Origin: Agrypnia vestita
Taxonomy: Eukaryota; Arthropoda; Insecta; Trichoptera; Phryganeidae
Assembly: GCA_016648135.1 (NCBI GenBank)
Contig: JADDOH010023075.1
Coordinates: 216,381-280,380, forward strand
Length of the DNA stretch: 64,000 nucleotides
Reading direction: 5' to 3'
Part shown: one piece after another, positions 1-11,664 of the stretch
How positions within the stretch are numbered: position 1 is the first letter of the stretch
How the letters are laid out: every line of letters begins with the position of its first letter
Notes under the pieces: model-generated
Told to the model about the DNA's origin: nothing
What the model saw: only the letters and a program-made list of their open reading frames with translations
The model's database searches: none
Position numbers and translations under genes: made by a program

Positions 1-514
1 TCATTTATATGTAATGCATTTAAATAAATGGGTACCTAGATGTCGGAAACAGGAAAATAAATTAATTTATTCGTAAGAAAAATGTATACTGCGGTTATTC
101 TGAGATAAGATCAATTCGATTAAATTTCAGTTCAAAAACAATGGCAAAATGTTTTTACGTAAAAATATCATAATTTATTAAGAGATCTATTTTAAATAAA
201 CATAATTCAATAACTGATACCCATTTCGTCGGCCTGTAGGCGTCTTTATCGCTAATGACGATTATTCTAGTTATTTATTCCTTTTGATTTCGATCTAGTG
301 AGATAACGTTAATTCTTAGGAAATTAATAGCATTCCTTTATTAGGTAATTTTCGATTAATCCAAGACGACGCGATATATTGCCAAGATAAACCGGTTTTC
401 GTATTATTGACCAATGGAGATCTTTGTAAACGCGAGAGAATCATCTATCTAGTGTCGAGTGGGGCCTAGGCTAATGATGGGAAATTATTATAAAATATAA
501 ATCCATGGCATATG

Positions 515-588
515 ATATATGATATATGATATATATATATACATGTGATATATGATATATGATATATATATATACATGTGATATATGA
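515..588. repeat. 33-bp AT-rich tandem repeat, about 2.2 units
   Basis: Two identical 33-bp units run 515-547 and 548-580, each made of two ATATATG words, a TA run and ACATGTG. A partial third unit follows, and the sequence just before 515 is a further degenerate partial unit. Confidence 0.85.
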
Positions 589-1127
589 ACACTCAAAGGA
601 CGCTTAAAATGAGTTTAAGGGGTTACATGGGTTAAAAAAAACATATTTTCTCTATTTATTTTAAATATAATAAAATAATTATTTTATTTAAACTCTTAAG
701 CATACCTATAAAAGAAAAACATTTAAAATAATTAATATAATTGAATTAAAAAATTTGAAAAAAGCACAATTTACAATTGGCAAAAAAGTACAATTTTTTA
801 TCAAACCTACACCAAGTTGTAATCAAAGAAAAACAACCCTACGTTAATCAAAACTAAGATACTGCTACAGCTGCAATGTCCAGGGCATCCTCTTCTTGCC
901 TCTCAAAAAGGAGACAAACAATAACTAAGCGGCTGCCTCTGTATACCTGCGACACTCGCGGCCGAGTCTGATGACAGGCATTTCCTAGGCTCTCTCTCCT
1001 AGAGTTTTACTCCGATCGACTTGAAAAATCCGAAAAATATTCTTCATATGTTGTACTATGAGATGAAAAAATAAAATAAAAATGGATTTTTTTAAATTTA
1101 CAAACCCGTGTATTTATTTCCCTTAAA

Positions 1128-1215
1128 TCTTATAGGATTTCTATTAATAACTCTAGAGGTTATTAATAGAAATCTTATAAGATTATTATTCATATACTCT
1201 AAAGTATATATGAAT
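1128..1215. repeat. Two consecutive hairpins (inverted repeats)
   Basis: The first hairpin pairs 1128-1151 with 1159-1182: 24-bp arms with one mismatch around a 7-base loop TCTAGAG. A second, shorter hairpin follows at about 1189-1215, with arms built on TTCATATAC and GTATATATGAA. No ORF or TIR-type ends explain them. They could be the remains of a fold-back MITE. Confidence 0.75.
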
Positions 1216-2587
1216 AAAACCTTTTTTTAGTATTCATCTAACTACTGAGTAACACAACGTGACTGAAATAGAAATATATTATTGCATTTAAGAAGCGAGG
1301 AATGTATTTTAACAAAGAAAAGAAACGATGATAAAAGAGATATTATAGAAGGATATTTTAAAATTGAATTGAAAGTAAAAATAAAAAAATAAGAAAGTAA
1401 AATCGAAAAATGTGCAAATAAATAAATAATTTGTTTTGGAAAGACAATTTCAATTTGTTTGAAATCTTGAGATTTATTGTTAAAAATGTGTTATTTGTCA
1501 CTCATAGTACCTACCTACCTACCGGTATTTTATAATATACATAATATGTATATATGAAAATGGAAGTATCAGTATTAATTAATAATCTGTATTTGTAGAT
1601 CGAATTCGGATAATTTATCGACTGTGGTGTTTCATTTTTCTCAGAATTTTTATTTTTTATGATACAAAACTACCTCCTTGTTCTTGGCAATGAATTAAAA
1701 AAAATAAACATTCAAATCAATCTGGCTAGATTGACAATAGTTCGAATAAATCTTTTGAATGCATAGGCATTATTACACCGAAACATCTTAATACATCAGT
1801 CAGTTTTCAAAACAAAAAAGAAAGAAAAGTGGGGCGAGCATTTAGTAATGGCATATTTTATCAATCTACTAGTGCAGAATAAATTGGGCCCAACCACAAA
1901 GATTAATGAAGTGAGCTGGTTAAGTAAATATTCCGCGAATAACCCTTATCAGGAAACAATGACCCACCACGACGAATACAGAGAGCGGCTGTGTTTATTC
2001 GCTGTTATCCGGTATTAACAAACCTTCTAATGAAATGATATACCTGCGACCTGCGTAATAACAATTTTTGGGACTTATCAATGTTGTGACAAAGCTATCA
2101 TATTCGGCATCGTTTGATTGAAATTTTATATATGGTACTACATTACATTAGAAGAGCTAAATCGTAATCATACGTATCAGCTATAGTACTTGTGAGTTAC
2201 GATGAGAAGTCGTACGTCGTAAGGGTATGTAATGATCATTTACAAGAGATTGTTGCTTATTTTTTTTGTATCAATATTTTTTATTAAATTATTAACACTC
2301 ATTAACATAAAATAAAAATATAATAAACTATAAAAGTAAAATAAACTAATCATATTCTAATGTGTAGACCTGCAATGGTCCACCTAATCTCCGTGACCCT
2401 GGTACGCGGCGCACACGAGTTGTGTTATAGCAGGAATGGTACTTTCGTATTTAAGTAACTGAAAAATAGGCTTTATTAATTATACATTAAAAACGCATCG
2501 CAGCATCCTCCACTTGAGTACAGCGTTCTTTGTCAACGCTGTACCCGCCGGCCGACAGTGAAAATTAATAATGTGATTAATATTTTA

Positions 2588-2977
2588 CGGTATTATTAAG
2601 AAGCTATAAGAATCTTCTCTCTGAAATTATGCAGAGCATTATGGGTTTGTATGTTCCTGATAATTACACTAGACATCGTCAGCATAGATTGTTTCACATT
2701 CCAATATACAGGACCAACCTGCCGATGGTTATGCCTGTTGGAAGAGCCACAGCTATGCTGAACAAGATCGCTTTGGGTATTGATATATTCCATGTGTCTG
2801 AGGGGGTTTTCCGAAGCGGGATTCTCCTACACCTTTGACCAGATTTTATGTTATTTTTAATTTATTAAATAATTTCATTTTTGATATATACTTCCTAATA
2901 TGTATGCCTTAAACATTTTGTTTGTCATGTACATATTATCATGAAATAAATTGAATTGAATTGAATTGAATTGAATC
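2588..2977 (+). pseudogene. LINE (CR1/jockey-like) reverse transcriptase C-terminal fragment with 3' tail
   Basis: The plus-strand frame from about 2590 to the stop at 2838 reads as the last 80 or so residues of a non-LTR retrotransposon polyprotein. It has the usual C-terminal layout: a His/Arg-rich segment (residues such as HRQHRLFHIPIYRTN), then a hydrophobic region and the DIFHVSEGVFRSGI block that resembles the 'Dif..s...F' ending of CR1/jockey-type LINEs. About 110 bp of AT-rich 3' UTR follow, then a (TTGAA)n tail at 2949-2976, typical of LINE 3' ends. The element is strongly 5' truncated: no catalytic RT motif remains. The clade is inferred from pattern only. No clear target duplication was found. 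Confidence 0.6.
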
Positions 2978-4545
2978 TTACACAGCCAACTTGCAGTTAA
3001 ACATTACATCCAAATTATAATAAGATGAGAAACTTCTCGTATAATTCAATAATCAAGGTACCCGAGAGCTGACAGGTCGAAATTGAATATTACGTGAATT
3101 ATTGAGGAAATCGATATTATTGTACATATTGGCATTCTAGAGGCTATTCCCAAATAGGAAACTTGCCCACTGGAGTATTTTTCTTGACTTCTGACAGCTT
3201 TCGTGCGTCATTATTGTCGGGATTGTTTTGTGCGGTAAATAATATTACGCATATGCGATCCCTACATAAGCAAATAGAACAGATTGCATATACCCCGTAC
3301 GCAGACCTTGATTGTCTATCTCTGTTTTACGAGTGGTTCATTCTTTGGAGAGTACATTCGTAGACACAACCCACGTCCATAGCTCAAGGTTTCAAATATT
3401 ATAATGATGTGTAATGTAGTTGTCCGTAGACTATCGATTCAACAATAAATTCTTCAAAAATATTCATAGTACAGATAAAAAATTGGGAAGCTACACAAGA
3501 AATCTGAACCATGGACCGACTTGACATACAGGAGACGCCATATTAATTAAGGCATCATTTTACTAGATATCAACAAGCTGTGTTAGATATGACGTGATAG
3601 AAGTATGTAGAACTGTAAAATAATAAGAGTGTAACAGAGTTAATCCACAATACTTTATAATTAGGAGTCGAAAACGTTTCAACAGTAATGTCCTATTATC
3701 AGTAGTTATAGAGGTAGGCGACTTTAAAGCTTGCATTTTTCATTCAATGTTTGATACCTACACCGTGTATAATAGAAATAGAAAAACTATGTATGCAATC
3801 CTTGTTATTCTTGATATCATCAGCATCATCGGCCATTTTCTATCCGTTGCTATATGAAGGTTCTTCTAAAAGATCTCCCACTTTTCTCCGCTTATTTTCA
3901 TTCGCCGTCACGTATGTCCGCAATTTAATGACTATCAGTACAGCGGGCTTTAGGGTCCTGATGTTCTCCTAATTCCCTTCGCTTAACACTGAATGAATGC
4001 ATCTATCATCGTTCGCCCCTGATGGAAAAATCAAATATTTTTATAAGAATGCATGAAGTTAATTTCATACATCAGTCTGTTTTCATAGATTTCTTCCATT
4101 ACTTTTGTTTTTGTAAGTTATTTGGTATTCTAGTAGTTTAGAATCAGTTGAATTATCAGAAAGGATTGACCTTATCGGAAACCCGTAGGCCGTAGAAATA
4201 ATGAAGTGGTGTTCCTTAATCATCATAAAACTAATTATGGATTCCATATTCCATGCTCCTATGTCTCGGTTATGTCGTCTTATAAATTCGAGACAGGATT
4301 AGATTCAAGCAATCTCTGATTAGATAGTCCAGATCTTGTCTCCATCTTGTTACTACTTTTCATTTGTCCTTGCTTTTGTTTTAAATTGCTTTAACATTTG
4401 TTCTGATGTATTGTATGTTGTTCATATTATTTATTGTATTTTATTGGACATGTGTGTTTATAAAAAATAAATTTTAAAAAATGACTATAGACTCCAACGA
4501 ATTTATCTATGAATGTATTGTATAGGTGTGTCCTTAGGAAAGTTA
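2978..4545. other. Intergenic DNA, no gene seen
   Basis: AT-rich sequence with only short chance reading frames (for example 3163-3363 and 3751-3972, neither recognised). I see no transposon ends, tRNA or strong repeat. Confidence 0.55.
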
Positions 4546-4695
4546 GAGTCCATTCACTTTAGGTTAGACTTTTTTGCATTAGTGTGAGTAACAGTCCGTT
4601 TACAAAATCTCGTAGCATTCTTTTTTTGAGTAAATGATAGACGCAAAAAAATATATAAATAGTATTTTATTTTCTTAACTTGAAATTAGCATATA

Positions 4696-5981
4696 TTAGG
4701 TCCTTACATATGAAATTGGAGTTTTGCCGTACTGGCAAATTTGATCTCAAATATCTTCTCTTTGGTTAGGAATTCCAAATCCAAATTTATACAGCTATTT
4801 ACTCATGTATTTGTGTTTTGAAAATAATAATTCATTTGTTTTTTCCTCAATTGTTTTTTTCTTTGCGTCACTCAGTTTACAAAATGAAAAACTTGAAATA
4901 TCGCGTTATTTACGAGTACGAGTTCCACCGTGGCACCAGTGCTGCAGAAACGGCTCGAAGGATTAATGATGTGTATGGCGACGGTGCCGCAAAAGAAAAC
5001 ACAGTGCGTTTTTGGTTCCAACGTTTTCGTTCTGGAAATTTCGACCTGCAGAACAAGCCCCGTGGACGGCCGGAGACCAAAGTTGATAATGAAGAATTGA
5101 AGGCTATTGTGGAAGCGGATCCATCGCAAACCACATCCGAGTTAGCTGCAGGCTGCGGTGTTAGTGATAAAACTGTTTTAATCCACTTGAAGCAAATTGG
5201 TAAGGTGAAAAAGCTTGAAAGGTGGGTACCTCACGAATTGAGTGAAGCAAATCAACAAACGCGCGTTGACTGCTGCGTTGCATTACTCAACCGGCACAAT
5301 AATGAAGGGATTTTAAATCGAATCATTACCTGTGATGAAAAGTGGATCCTGTACGATAATCGGAAGCGCTCATCGCAATGGCTGAACCCTGCCGAACCAG
5401 CCAAACCATGCCCCAAGCGAAAATTGACTCCAAAAAAGTTACTTGTGAGCGTTTGGTGGACTAGTGCTGGTGTCGTTCACTACAGCTATCTTAAATCTGG
5501 CCAGACGATTACGGCAGATGTCTATTGTCAGCAACTGCAAACCATGATGGAAAAGCTAGCTGCTAAACAACCGAGGCTGGTTAATCGCTCTAGGCCACTG
5601 CTGCTTCATGATAACGCTAGACCACACACTGCACAACAGACGGCTACCAAATTAGAGGAGCTTCAATTGGAATGTCTAAGACATCCACCGTACTCTCCGG
5701 ACCTTGCCCCAACAGATTACCATTTTTTTCGAAATTTGGATAACTTCTTGCAAAGGAAAAAATTCAACTCCGATGGGGCAGTCCAAACCGCCTTCAAAGA
5801 TTTTATTGATTCCCGTCCGAATGGTTTTTTTAGTAAAGGAATCGATGAACTACCTATGAGATGGCAAAAGTGCATAGATAGCAATGGTACATACTTTGAT
5901 TAAATAAATATATTATAATAAAAAAAAATCGGCTTTATGTTCCTCCCATACTAAACCTCAATTTCATATGTAAGGACCTAA
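4696..5981 (+). mobile_element. mariner transposon copy 1 (cecropia/Hsmar1-like), complete
   Basis: A 1286-bp element flanked by TA duplications (4694-4695 and 5982-5983). The terminal inverted repeats begin TTAGGTCCTTACATATGAAA and extend about 29 bp in the other two copies of this window. In this copy both inner TIR ends are altered: GGAGTTT on the left and, read inward, GAGGTTT on the right, against GGCGTTT in copies 2 and 3. The single gene lies centrally with short flanks, the normal mariner layout. It is inserted inside the element at 4546-7006 and is therefore younger than it. Confidence 0.97.
4884..5903 (+). CDS. mariner transposase, intact (copy 1)
   Basis: This 339-residue protein cuts and pastes the mariner element at TA sites. 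The N-terminal third holds the paired helix-turn-helix DNA-binding region, split by an RGRP linker at residues 60-63. The mariner signature WVPHEL is at 114-119. The catalytic triad is D151 (TCDEKW), D243 (LHDNARPH) and D278 (YSPDLAPTDYHFF). D243 and D278 are separated by 34 residues, giving DD34D. Length fits the family (about 345). The frame opens 22 codons upstream at 4818, but I place the start at the ATG at 4884 because the family N-terminus begins there. The sequence pattern resembles Hsmar1/SETMAR and the cecropia subfamily. It has Y202 where copies 2 and 3 have F. No stop or frameshift is present, so it could be functional; activity is inferred, not shown. Confidence 0.95.
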   Translation: MKNLKYRVIYEYEFHRGTSAAETARRINDVYGDGAAKENTVRFWFQRFRSGNFDLQNKPRGRPETKVDNEELKAIVEADPSQTTSELAAGCGVSDKTVLIHLKQIGKVKKLERWVPHELSEANQQTRVDCCVALLNRHNNEGILNRIITCDEKWILYDNRKRSSQWLNPAEPAKPCPKRKLTPKKLLVSVWWTSAGVVHYSYLKSGQTITADVYCQQLQTMMEKLAAKQPRLVNRSRPLLLHDNARPHTAQQTATKLEELQLECLRHPPYSPDLAPTDYHFFRNLDNFLQRKKFNSDGAVQTAFKDFIDSRPNGFFSKGIDELPMRWQKCIDSNGTYFD

Positions 5982-6550
5982 TATGTATTATAAAAAATCT
6001 TTATTTCATTTTTTTAATCCCCAAATAATAATTGTTTAGAAATCTATTCCTAACCGTAACTAGAATCCAATAACTGATATAATTTCGTTTTCAAAATTAG
6101 TATGATTTCAAAATTGTTAAATAAAATAAAGACGTTGACTTTGTTTTTTTAATAAAATACTTTGAATTAGATTTTTTTTTAATTTCATGATTGTTTTAAA
6201 TATTTCAGTTTACGTATAATTAAAACTTGTATCCACTATTGTAAGGCATATGTCATTAGTATTAATCAAAATATATCTTTCTCTATGCAACAATGTCCAT
6301 CACTAACGCTGCCACATGGCTCAAATAATAATGAGGTATAGGAAGCAAAAAAGCAAAATTCTCTATTTTATTTCCATCACTAATGTTATCAAGGCGCTAC
6401 GCTACTCTGGATAGCGCTGTTCTCGCAGCCTTAACTGGCGGCCAAAATATATAATAAAATTACATTATTTTTGACGGATTATGGCTTTTATAATAAATAT
6501 ATAAGTGGGTATAATTGTGGTTAAACAATGTCGAATTCTTATAGTTAATT

Positions 6551-6736
6551 TTAATCAGATAAACTATAATCGTTTGTATCGGACTCCGAATCCTCGTCTA
6601 AATTCATATTAAATTGATTAAAGTCTGTGATTTCATCCATTTGAATATCCTTCGTCGCGTGCTCAGTTTCAATTCCTTTTGTATGTCAGGAAACATTTTT
6701 CCATTCGCTGATGGTTATTTTATCAACTTTTTCCAT
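6551..6736 (-). pseudogene. C-terminal transposase remnant with acidic tail, one internal stop
   Basis: On the minus strand, an ATG at 6736 opens a 62-codon frame ending at TAA 6551-6553, interrupted only by TGA at 6686-6688. The visible features are an ISEWKN segment, an HTK segment just after the stop, and a strongly acidic C-terminus (residues such as LDEDSESDTNDY). A lysine/tryptophan stretch followed by an acidic tail is seen at the C-terminus of some eukaryotic DDE transposases. It lies inside the TIR-bounded element 4546-7006 and is probably what remains of that element's own transposase. The family assignment is inference. Confidence 0.5.
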
Positions 6737-7008
6737 TTTATAATTTATCTTTATATAATTCTTCGAGTTATTTATATACATTTAACTATCTAGTATTGTT
6801 TGACCTGAAAGCGATTTCTCTTTTCCTATTTTAAAAATATTTGTGATTTTGTAGTCACCGTATCTTTAAGCGAAAAATATTAAACAATGAAACGACCGCT
6901 CCGCTCGCCGGTCAGAGTGTTGCTAGAGCGGCCAATGAAGTTAGTTTATAAAACAGAGAGTATTACTCACACTAATGCAAAAGGCTTACCTAAAGTGAAT
7001 GGACTCTA

Positions 7009-9116
7009 CTATATTAGAATTTTTTCAAATTTATAAAATTATGACTTCCTTCACTGATAAGAATTTAACCATAACAATATATTTTTTTAAGTATTTTAAT
7101 CTAACTGCTACTGAATAAGTGTTGTTTTCAAAGGCGTAAGATGTTGTCAGGTTAAACGATTGAGTAATTATTATTGAGTGACGGCTTGAACTGAAGTTTT
7201 TTAATAATATTACACAATTTCAGTTTCACTACGACACTTATTTGAAAATACAAAAAGATAACAAATTTCGAGCTCAACGGGCAAAACCGCCGTTTATCTC
7301 CAAATGAAACATCACGTTGATAAGGCGGCCTTACACCTCTAGACGGGCAGAGACAAGTATCTCGACAAGGCAACAGAGTACAGCGTACTGCGGAATTGGA
7401 GAAATTGGAGAAATTGTTACAAATACAACCCCTGCAAGAACTTTCGTTTGTGATTTGAAGATGTATTTCCCTAACCAAATATTATTTCGATACATAGAAC
7501 GTTACGCACATCTTTCTATCGATGCACCTAGTCACTTTTTTACGAATAATGAATAAATCGAACTATTATACAAAGGTGTCATCAACATCGTTGTATTATT
7601 GTACGACAAATTGGCTCGGCAGCCGATGGAAGACACAGCTAGCACGTGAACAAACACCACAAACTGTAACGCTAGGTAAAAGTGAATTACAAAAGTGTCT
7701 AACGCGCTATTTTTATCACAGCTTTCGCAATAAATTTTAATGCGTTAGTTTCTAAAAAAGCATATTCTATCTTTAAAAAATGACAACAGCGATGACACGC
7801 ACGATAAAAGGTGATATCCGATAGCGTCTGTTCGGTATTTACCTGGTAATGAATTTTATTATCACCGCCTACGTTGTTAGAGACCCGTCACATGATTCAA
7901 GCAGAACTTGAGTACCTACCTCACACCCTAAACACTCCTCTTTTCCCGGGTCACTATTTACGACACACTTTTTCTATGTGTTGCATTTTCTCTTCAGCTT
8001 TCCTGCAACAGATGTTTACTATTTGTCAGTTGCTATTACGCAGATGCTTCCGAAATATTATGAGCAAACTCTAATCGTGTCATTATTTAAAGTGTAGATG
8101 CAATCACATGAAATAGTATTTAAAATTTCTTTATCTGTCTGTCTGTCTGTCCGGCCGTCTGTCTGTCGTAAAGTTCGTAAATTTCTCAAATTAAAATTAG
8201 ATAAATTAGACTGTTAAATTAAAGTATAAACACGGAATCAACTCGCAGTGTTTGTCGCGTGATATTTATCATCATTATCATCAACATCATTTTACCAATA
8301 TACCTATCCAGAATTTTTAGGGAATTATCTGTTTACCAATGCTATCTACTGCGTTTCACGCGGGGTTCAAATATGCGTAATTTAAATTGCTTTTACCGGT
8401 TTATAATATTTAAGAAGCTCAAAATATATTCACGTATGTATGGATGTACGTGCAGATAAAAATAAAGCAAGATATTTTGTGGGTCCAGCTCATCACATTA
8501 TTTTGTAATTAAAAGATGTTAAATAAATCCACTGTTTTCGAAAATTATTATTTTCCTGAAGTTTCTTAATTTTTCAGATTTTCTTGTTAAAATACCCTGT
8601 TATGCCTGTGTCCTGAAACTTGTCCCGTAACACATTGACGTTTCAATCGTTAGGTTCAATTTAGGGTCAGACGATTTCAATATATGATAAGTTTTTTGCC
8701 CGGAATTAAACAAACGAGTGTAAAGCATTACTTAAAATGAATTGAAACGTGACAGTCCGCTTGCTCTATTTCTTAAGCACATGTCTCCTCTTTTGTTTTC
8801 AGCGTGAAAATAAATATTTATTTTAAACATTCCACGACACTAATTTCTTTTCTTTTCCCATGTGTGCATGTCGCAAATATTACAATTTCCAATGGAATGT
8901 CTCTGTTACCTTTCATTTTGATTGTTATCTTTCTATTTCCACAAATATAGCGGTGTATCTAATCGTTACAATGATGTTTACTCTGTGGCATTATCTATAC
9001 ATAAAAATAGTAAACTACTTTGTTATGATAACTTACATTGGCACAGTAATATTAGAGAGAAACTATGAGAATATTGCTCATCTACTTCGTTTTAAAAAAT
9101 GAGAAGACTTGCATAG
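7009..9116. other. Intergenic DNA, no gene seen
   Basis: Short open frames occur (7152-7478 minus, 7317-7740 plus) but none is recognisable. A TCTG microsatellite lies at about 8132-8165. The rest is AT-rich with no clear repeat ends. Confidence 0.5.
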
Positions 9117-9390
9117 TTTTACTCCCTTTATATTAACTCGTGGCGTCTGCTTGTAATGATTCCAATTTGAAAAAACTATTAAAAATTTGAAAAATCCAAA
9201 ATTATATTATAATTATTATTATTTTTTAACGAAAATTTGATAGATATTCTTGATCGTCGCCATGAGTCTGATTGCAAAGTTTCAGCTCGATTGGATCACG
9301 GGAAAAGGGTCAAAAATCGATCCAAAGTTTTTTCGACGGCAAGCCGGCAAGCAAGCAAGCAGACGCTACGAGTTAATAAAGGGAGTAAAA
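9117..9390 (-). mobile_element. MITE-like element, family M copy 1
   Basis: About 274 bp bounded by 35-bp inverted ends. The left end reads TTTTACTCCCTTTATATTAA and the right end, reverse-complemented, reads TTTTACTCCCTTTATTAACT; both continue into CTCG(T)(G/A)GCGTCTGCTTG. Read on the minus strand, the interior matches the copies at 13014 and 15715, including the blocks GGATCGATTTTT, CCCTTTTCCCGTGATCCAAT and CGAGCTGAAA. There is no coding potential. The superfamily is unknown, since no target duplication is obvious. Confidence 0.75.
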
Positions 9391-9827
9391 AAGATTAACC
9401 ATTTCATTAACATCTAAATTTAATTAGGAAGTACGCTTTAAGGTTGACCATTAAAAGCTGAGAACTATTGTTCACAAACGGCAACATTTCAATAATAATT
9501 ATACATCATTGAAAATCGTGTTCAATGTCGTTGTGTTCTGCAAGATCGAAAAGTGCGCGCAGTGACGCGCTGGGCTCGGCGCGACCAGCTCAGTTTGGCG
9601 GGCTGCTCGCTTGTGGTAGTAATTTTTTAAAAATATATTGCGGGGATTCTTTTTGTTTGTTTTTAAACTCAAATTTTTTGAGCACGGACATGTCTCATTT
9701 CTATTCGATCGAAATGGCATTCACCACTCGAAGAACACTCACGTCTTACATGTTGCACCATTCATAAACAATGTTCAACACAAGCTGCTAATATTACGTA
9801 AGTGACTTTATATACAACTAGGGTTTC

Positions 9828-9965
9828 TGGACCCGACTCGGACCCGGTCGGGTAATGACCCTAAAACCCGGACCCGAAACCCGGGGTCAAAACTGCCGGG
9901 TTCGGGTTTTATTATATATATTTATTTTAAGTTGTAATGCCGGATTCGGGTTTTATTTGATATAT
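9828..9965. repeat. CCCGG/ACCCG-rich reiterated patch, possibly one end of a truncated hAT-like element
   Basis: A 140-bp patch with many ACCCGG, CCCGAC and GGGTTCGGGTTTT words stands out from its AT-rich surroundings. It begins CTAGGGTTTCTGGACCCG, which could be a terminal repeat with subterminal motifs, but I find no matching opposite end before the RTE insertion at 10126. Confidence 0.4.
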
Positions 9966-10125
9966 TAATTTTAATTTGTGATAAAGTTCCGTTAGTTTAA
10001 ATTTAGCGAAGCGGGCTCAGGTGAGTATCCTACCTGCTTCACTTGGGATAAGCTGAAGAAGTTAAACTTTCGTTCCTCTTGTGCCAGCCCCAGGCTTCAC
10101 TTCCGTATAAAGATTCTTTTCTTTC

Positions 10126-11652
10126 TTCTTCTTCTTTTGGTGTCATGTCAGGTCCCCCCAACGTTGACTATCACCCGAGAGAAAGCGTCCCTGTCCTGGG
10201 CAGCACGAAACAGCTCTCCAACACTTCTTATGCCCGTCCAGTCGCGTATATTGCGGAGCCAGGAAATTTGTCTCCTTCCAACACCTCTACGACCCTCTAT
10301 CTTTCCCATAAGAATCAGGTGGAGCAATTCATATTTTTCTCCTCTGAGCACATGACCCAAATACGATACCTTTCGGATTTTGATATTTGTCAGCAACTCT
10401 CTATTCACTCTAGCTCTTTGAAGAACTCTTGTGTTGCTGACCATATCCGTCCAGGGTATCCGGAGCATTCTCCGATGTATCCACATTTCGAACGCCTCCA
10501 GCCGGTTCATGCTACTCACTTTGAGGGTCCACGATTCCACTCCGTACAGCAGGACTGACCATATATAACATTTGACCAGTCGCTGTCGAAGTTTCAGGTT
10601 AAGATTGTCATCGCAGAATATCTGTCTCATTTTGTTAAAAGCAGCTCGCGATGCTTCAATTCTGCATTTGACTTCGGTTTCTGGGTCGAGGTCTTCCGCT
10701 AGGATACTTCCAAGGTATTTAAACTTTGTCACTCTCTCTATACCAGCCCCATTCAATGTGAGGCGTGCTCCCGTGTGATCTTGCCTACTAAACACCATGA
10801 ACTTTGTTTTACTCACGTTCATGTTAAGACCCAGTCTCACACCAGCCTCATTAATTCTGTTTACGAGTGTTTGTAAGTCTTCCATACTATCTGCCAGAAT
10901 GACTGTATCATCCGCATACCTGATATTATTGACGTGTACACCGTTAACCTTGACCCCCAGTTCTATGTCATGCAAAGCCTCCTTGAATACTAGATCGGAG
11001 TATAAATTGAATAACATAGGTGACAATATACACCCTTGTCGAACTCCACGTTTGATTGGTATAGACTTTGTTGATCTAGTTTCCAACTTGATGACAGCTT
11101 CCTGGTTCCAATATAGGTTTTTAATAATGTTAATGTCTTTGTCATCAATACCACGCTCTTGGAGCATCTTGATGAGGTCCGCGTGTTTCACTCTATCAAA
11201 CGCCTTTTCATAATCAATGAAACACGCAAAAACGTATTTTCATTGGTCGCGGCATTTCTGCAGTAGCTCATCTATTGCCAGTAACGCTTCTCGTGTTCCA
11301 AAACCACTCCTGAAGCCAAACTGGGAGTTATCCAAATCACATTCACATTTTAATCTTATTCGTGAATGTATAATCTTTAAAAATACTTTTAACACATGAC
11401 TCATAAGGCTGATCAGACGATAATCCCCGCATTTTTTGGGGTGTGGTTTCTTAGGGAGAGTGATGAATGTAGATTTAAGCCAATCTTGGGGGATGACCCC
11501 CGTGTCATAAATAATATTAAACAGCTTTAACAAGTACTCAATATTTTTGTCGTCAATTAATTTCAAAATTTCGGTAGGTATTTCGTCCGGTCCACAGGCT
11601 TTTTTTATTTTTACTGTTAGAAATAGCATAGAGGATTTCAGATTTCATTTTC
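10126..11652 (-). mobile_element. 5'-truncated RTE-type LINE, copy A
   Basis: A non-LTR retrotransposon in reverse orientation. Its 3' end (low coordinates) carries only about 20 bp after the stop codon and a (GAA)n tail, a typical RTE arrangement. Homology to copy B (48695-50328) runs up to about 11648, after which the sequence differs, so it is 5' truncated about 90 bp further in than copy B. The word TTCTTTTCTTTC occurs at both flanks (10114-10125 and 11653-11664) and may be the target duplication, but it is low-complexity and overlaps the tail, so the exact edges are uncertain. Confidence 0.9.
10148..11648 (-). pseudogene. RTE reverse transcriptase fragment (copy A), nonsense and frameshift
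   Basis: This encodes the RT part of an RTE ORF2-like protein, which would copy element RNA into DNA at a nicked target. Visible motifs, in order, are the GPDEIPTEIL block, YRLISL, the linker GFRSGFGTREAL, RGVRQGCILSPMLFNLY and the catalytic YADDT. The C-terminal region with YLGHVLR and GRRQISWLRN follows. The endonuclease is absent through 5' truncation. Two lesions are present. TGA at 11240-11242 replaces the Arg codon CGA of copy B, a CpG-type C-to-T change. A homopolymer of seven T (11600-11606, A7 on the coding strand) shifts the frame and is also present in copy B. The neighbouring D-to-Y change next to the stop lies in the DQRKDV segment just before the RT aspartate motif FIDYEKAFD. 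Confidence 0.92.
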
Positions 11653-11664
11653 TTCTTTTCTTTC

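Larger units (their letters stand above)
1..2587. other. AT-rich intergenic DNA, no gene seen
   Basis: No supportable coding region is visible. The stretch holds a 33-bp tandem repeat (515-588), two adjacent hairpins (1128-1215), a short TACC microsatellite near 1510 and a slightly GC-richer patch at 870-1015 that I could not identify. Confidence 0.6.
4546..7006. mobile_element. TA-flanked DNA transposon remnant, host of a nested mariner
   Basis: The ends form a terminal inverted repeat of about 48 bp beginning GAGTCCATTCACTTTAGGT. The left arm starts at 4546 and the right arm ends at 7006, with a few mismatches and a short indel. Both ends are flanked by TA (4544-4545 and 7007-7008), as expected for Tc1/mariner-type insertion. 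Without the nested mariner (4696-5981 plus one TA) the element is about 1.17 kb. It keeps a short minus-strand coding remnant (6551-6736), so it is a deletion derivative of a coding transposon rather than a random MITE. Its superfamily beyond the TA target is not certain. Confidence 0.8.

Noticed and set aside
10079..11399. Plus-strand open frames (up to 159 codons) opposite the RTE copy A
   Set aside because: They are antisense to a clearly recognised reverse transcriptase; the same antisense frames occur opposite copy B.
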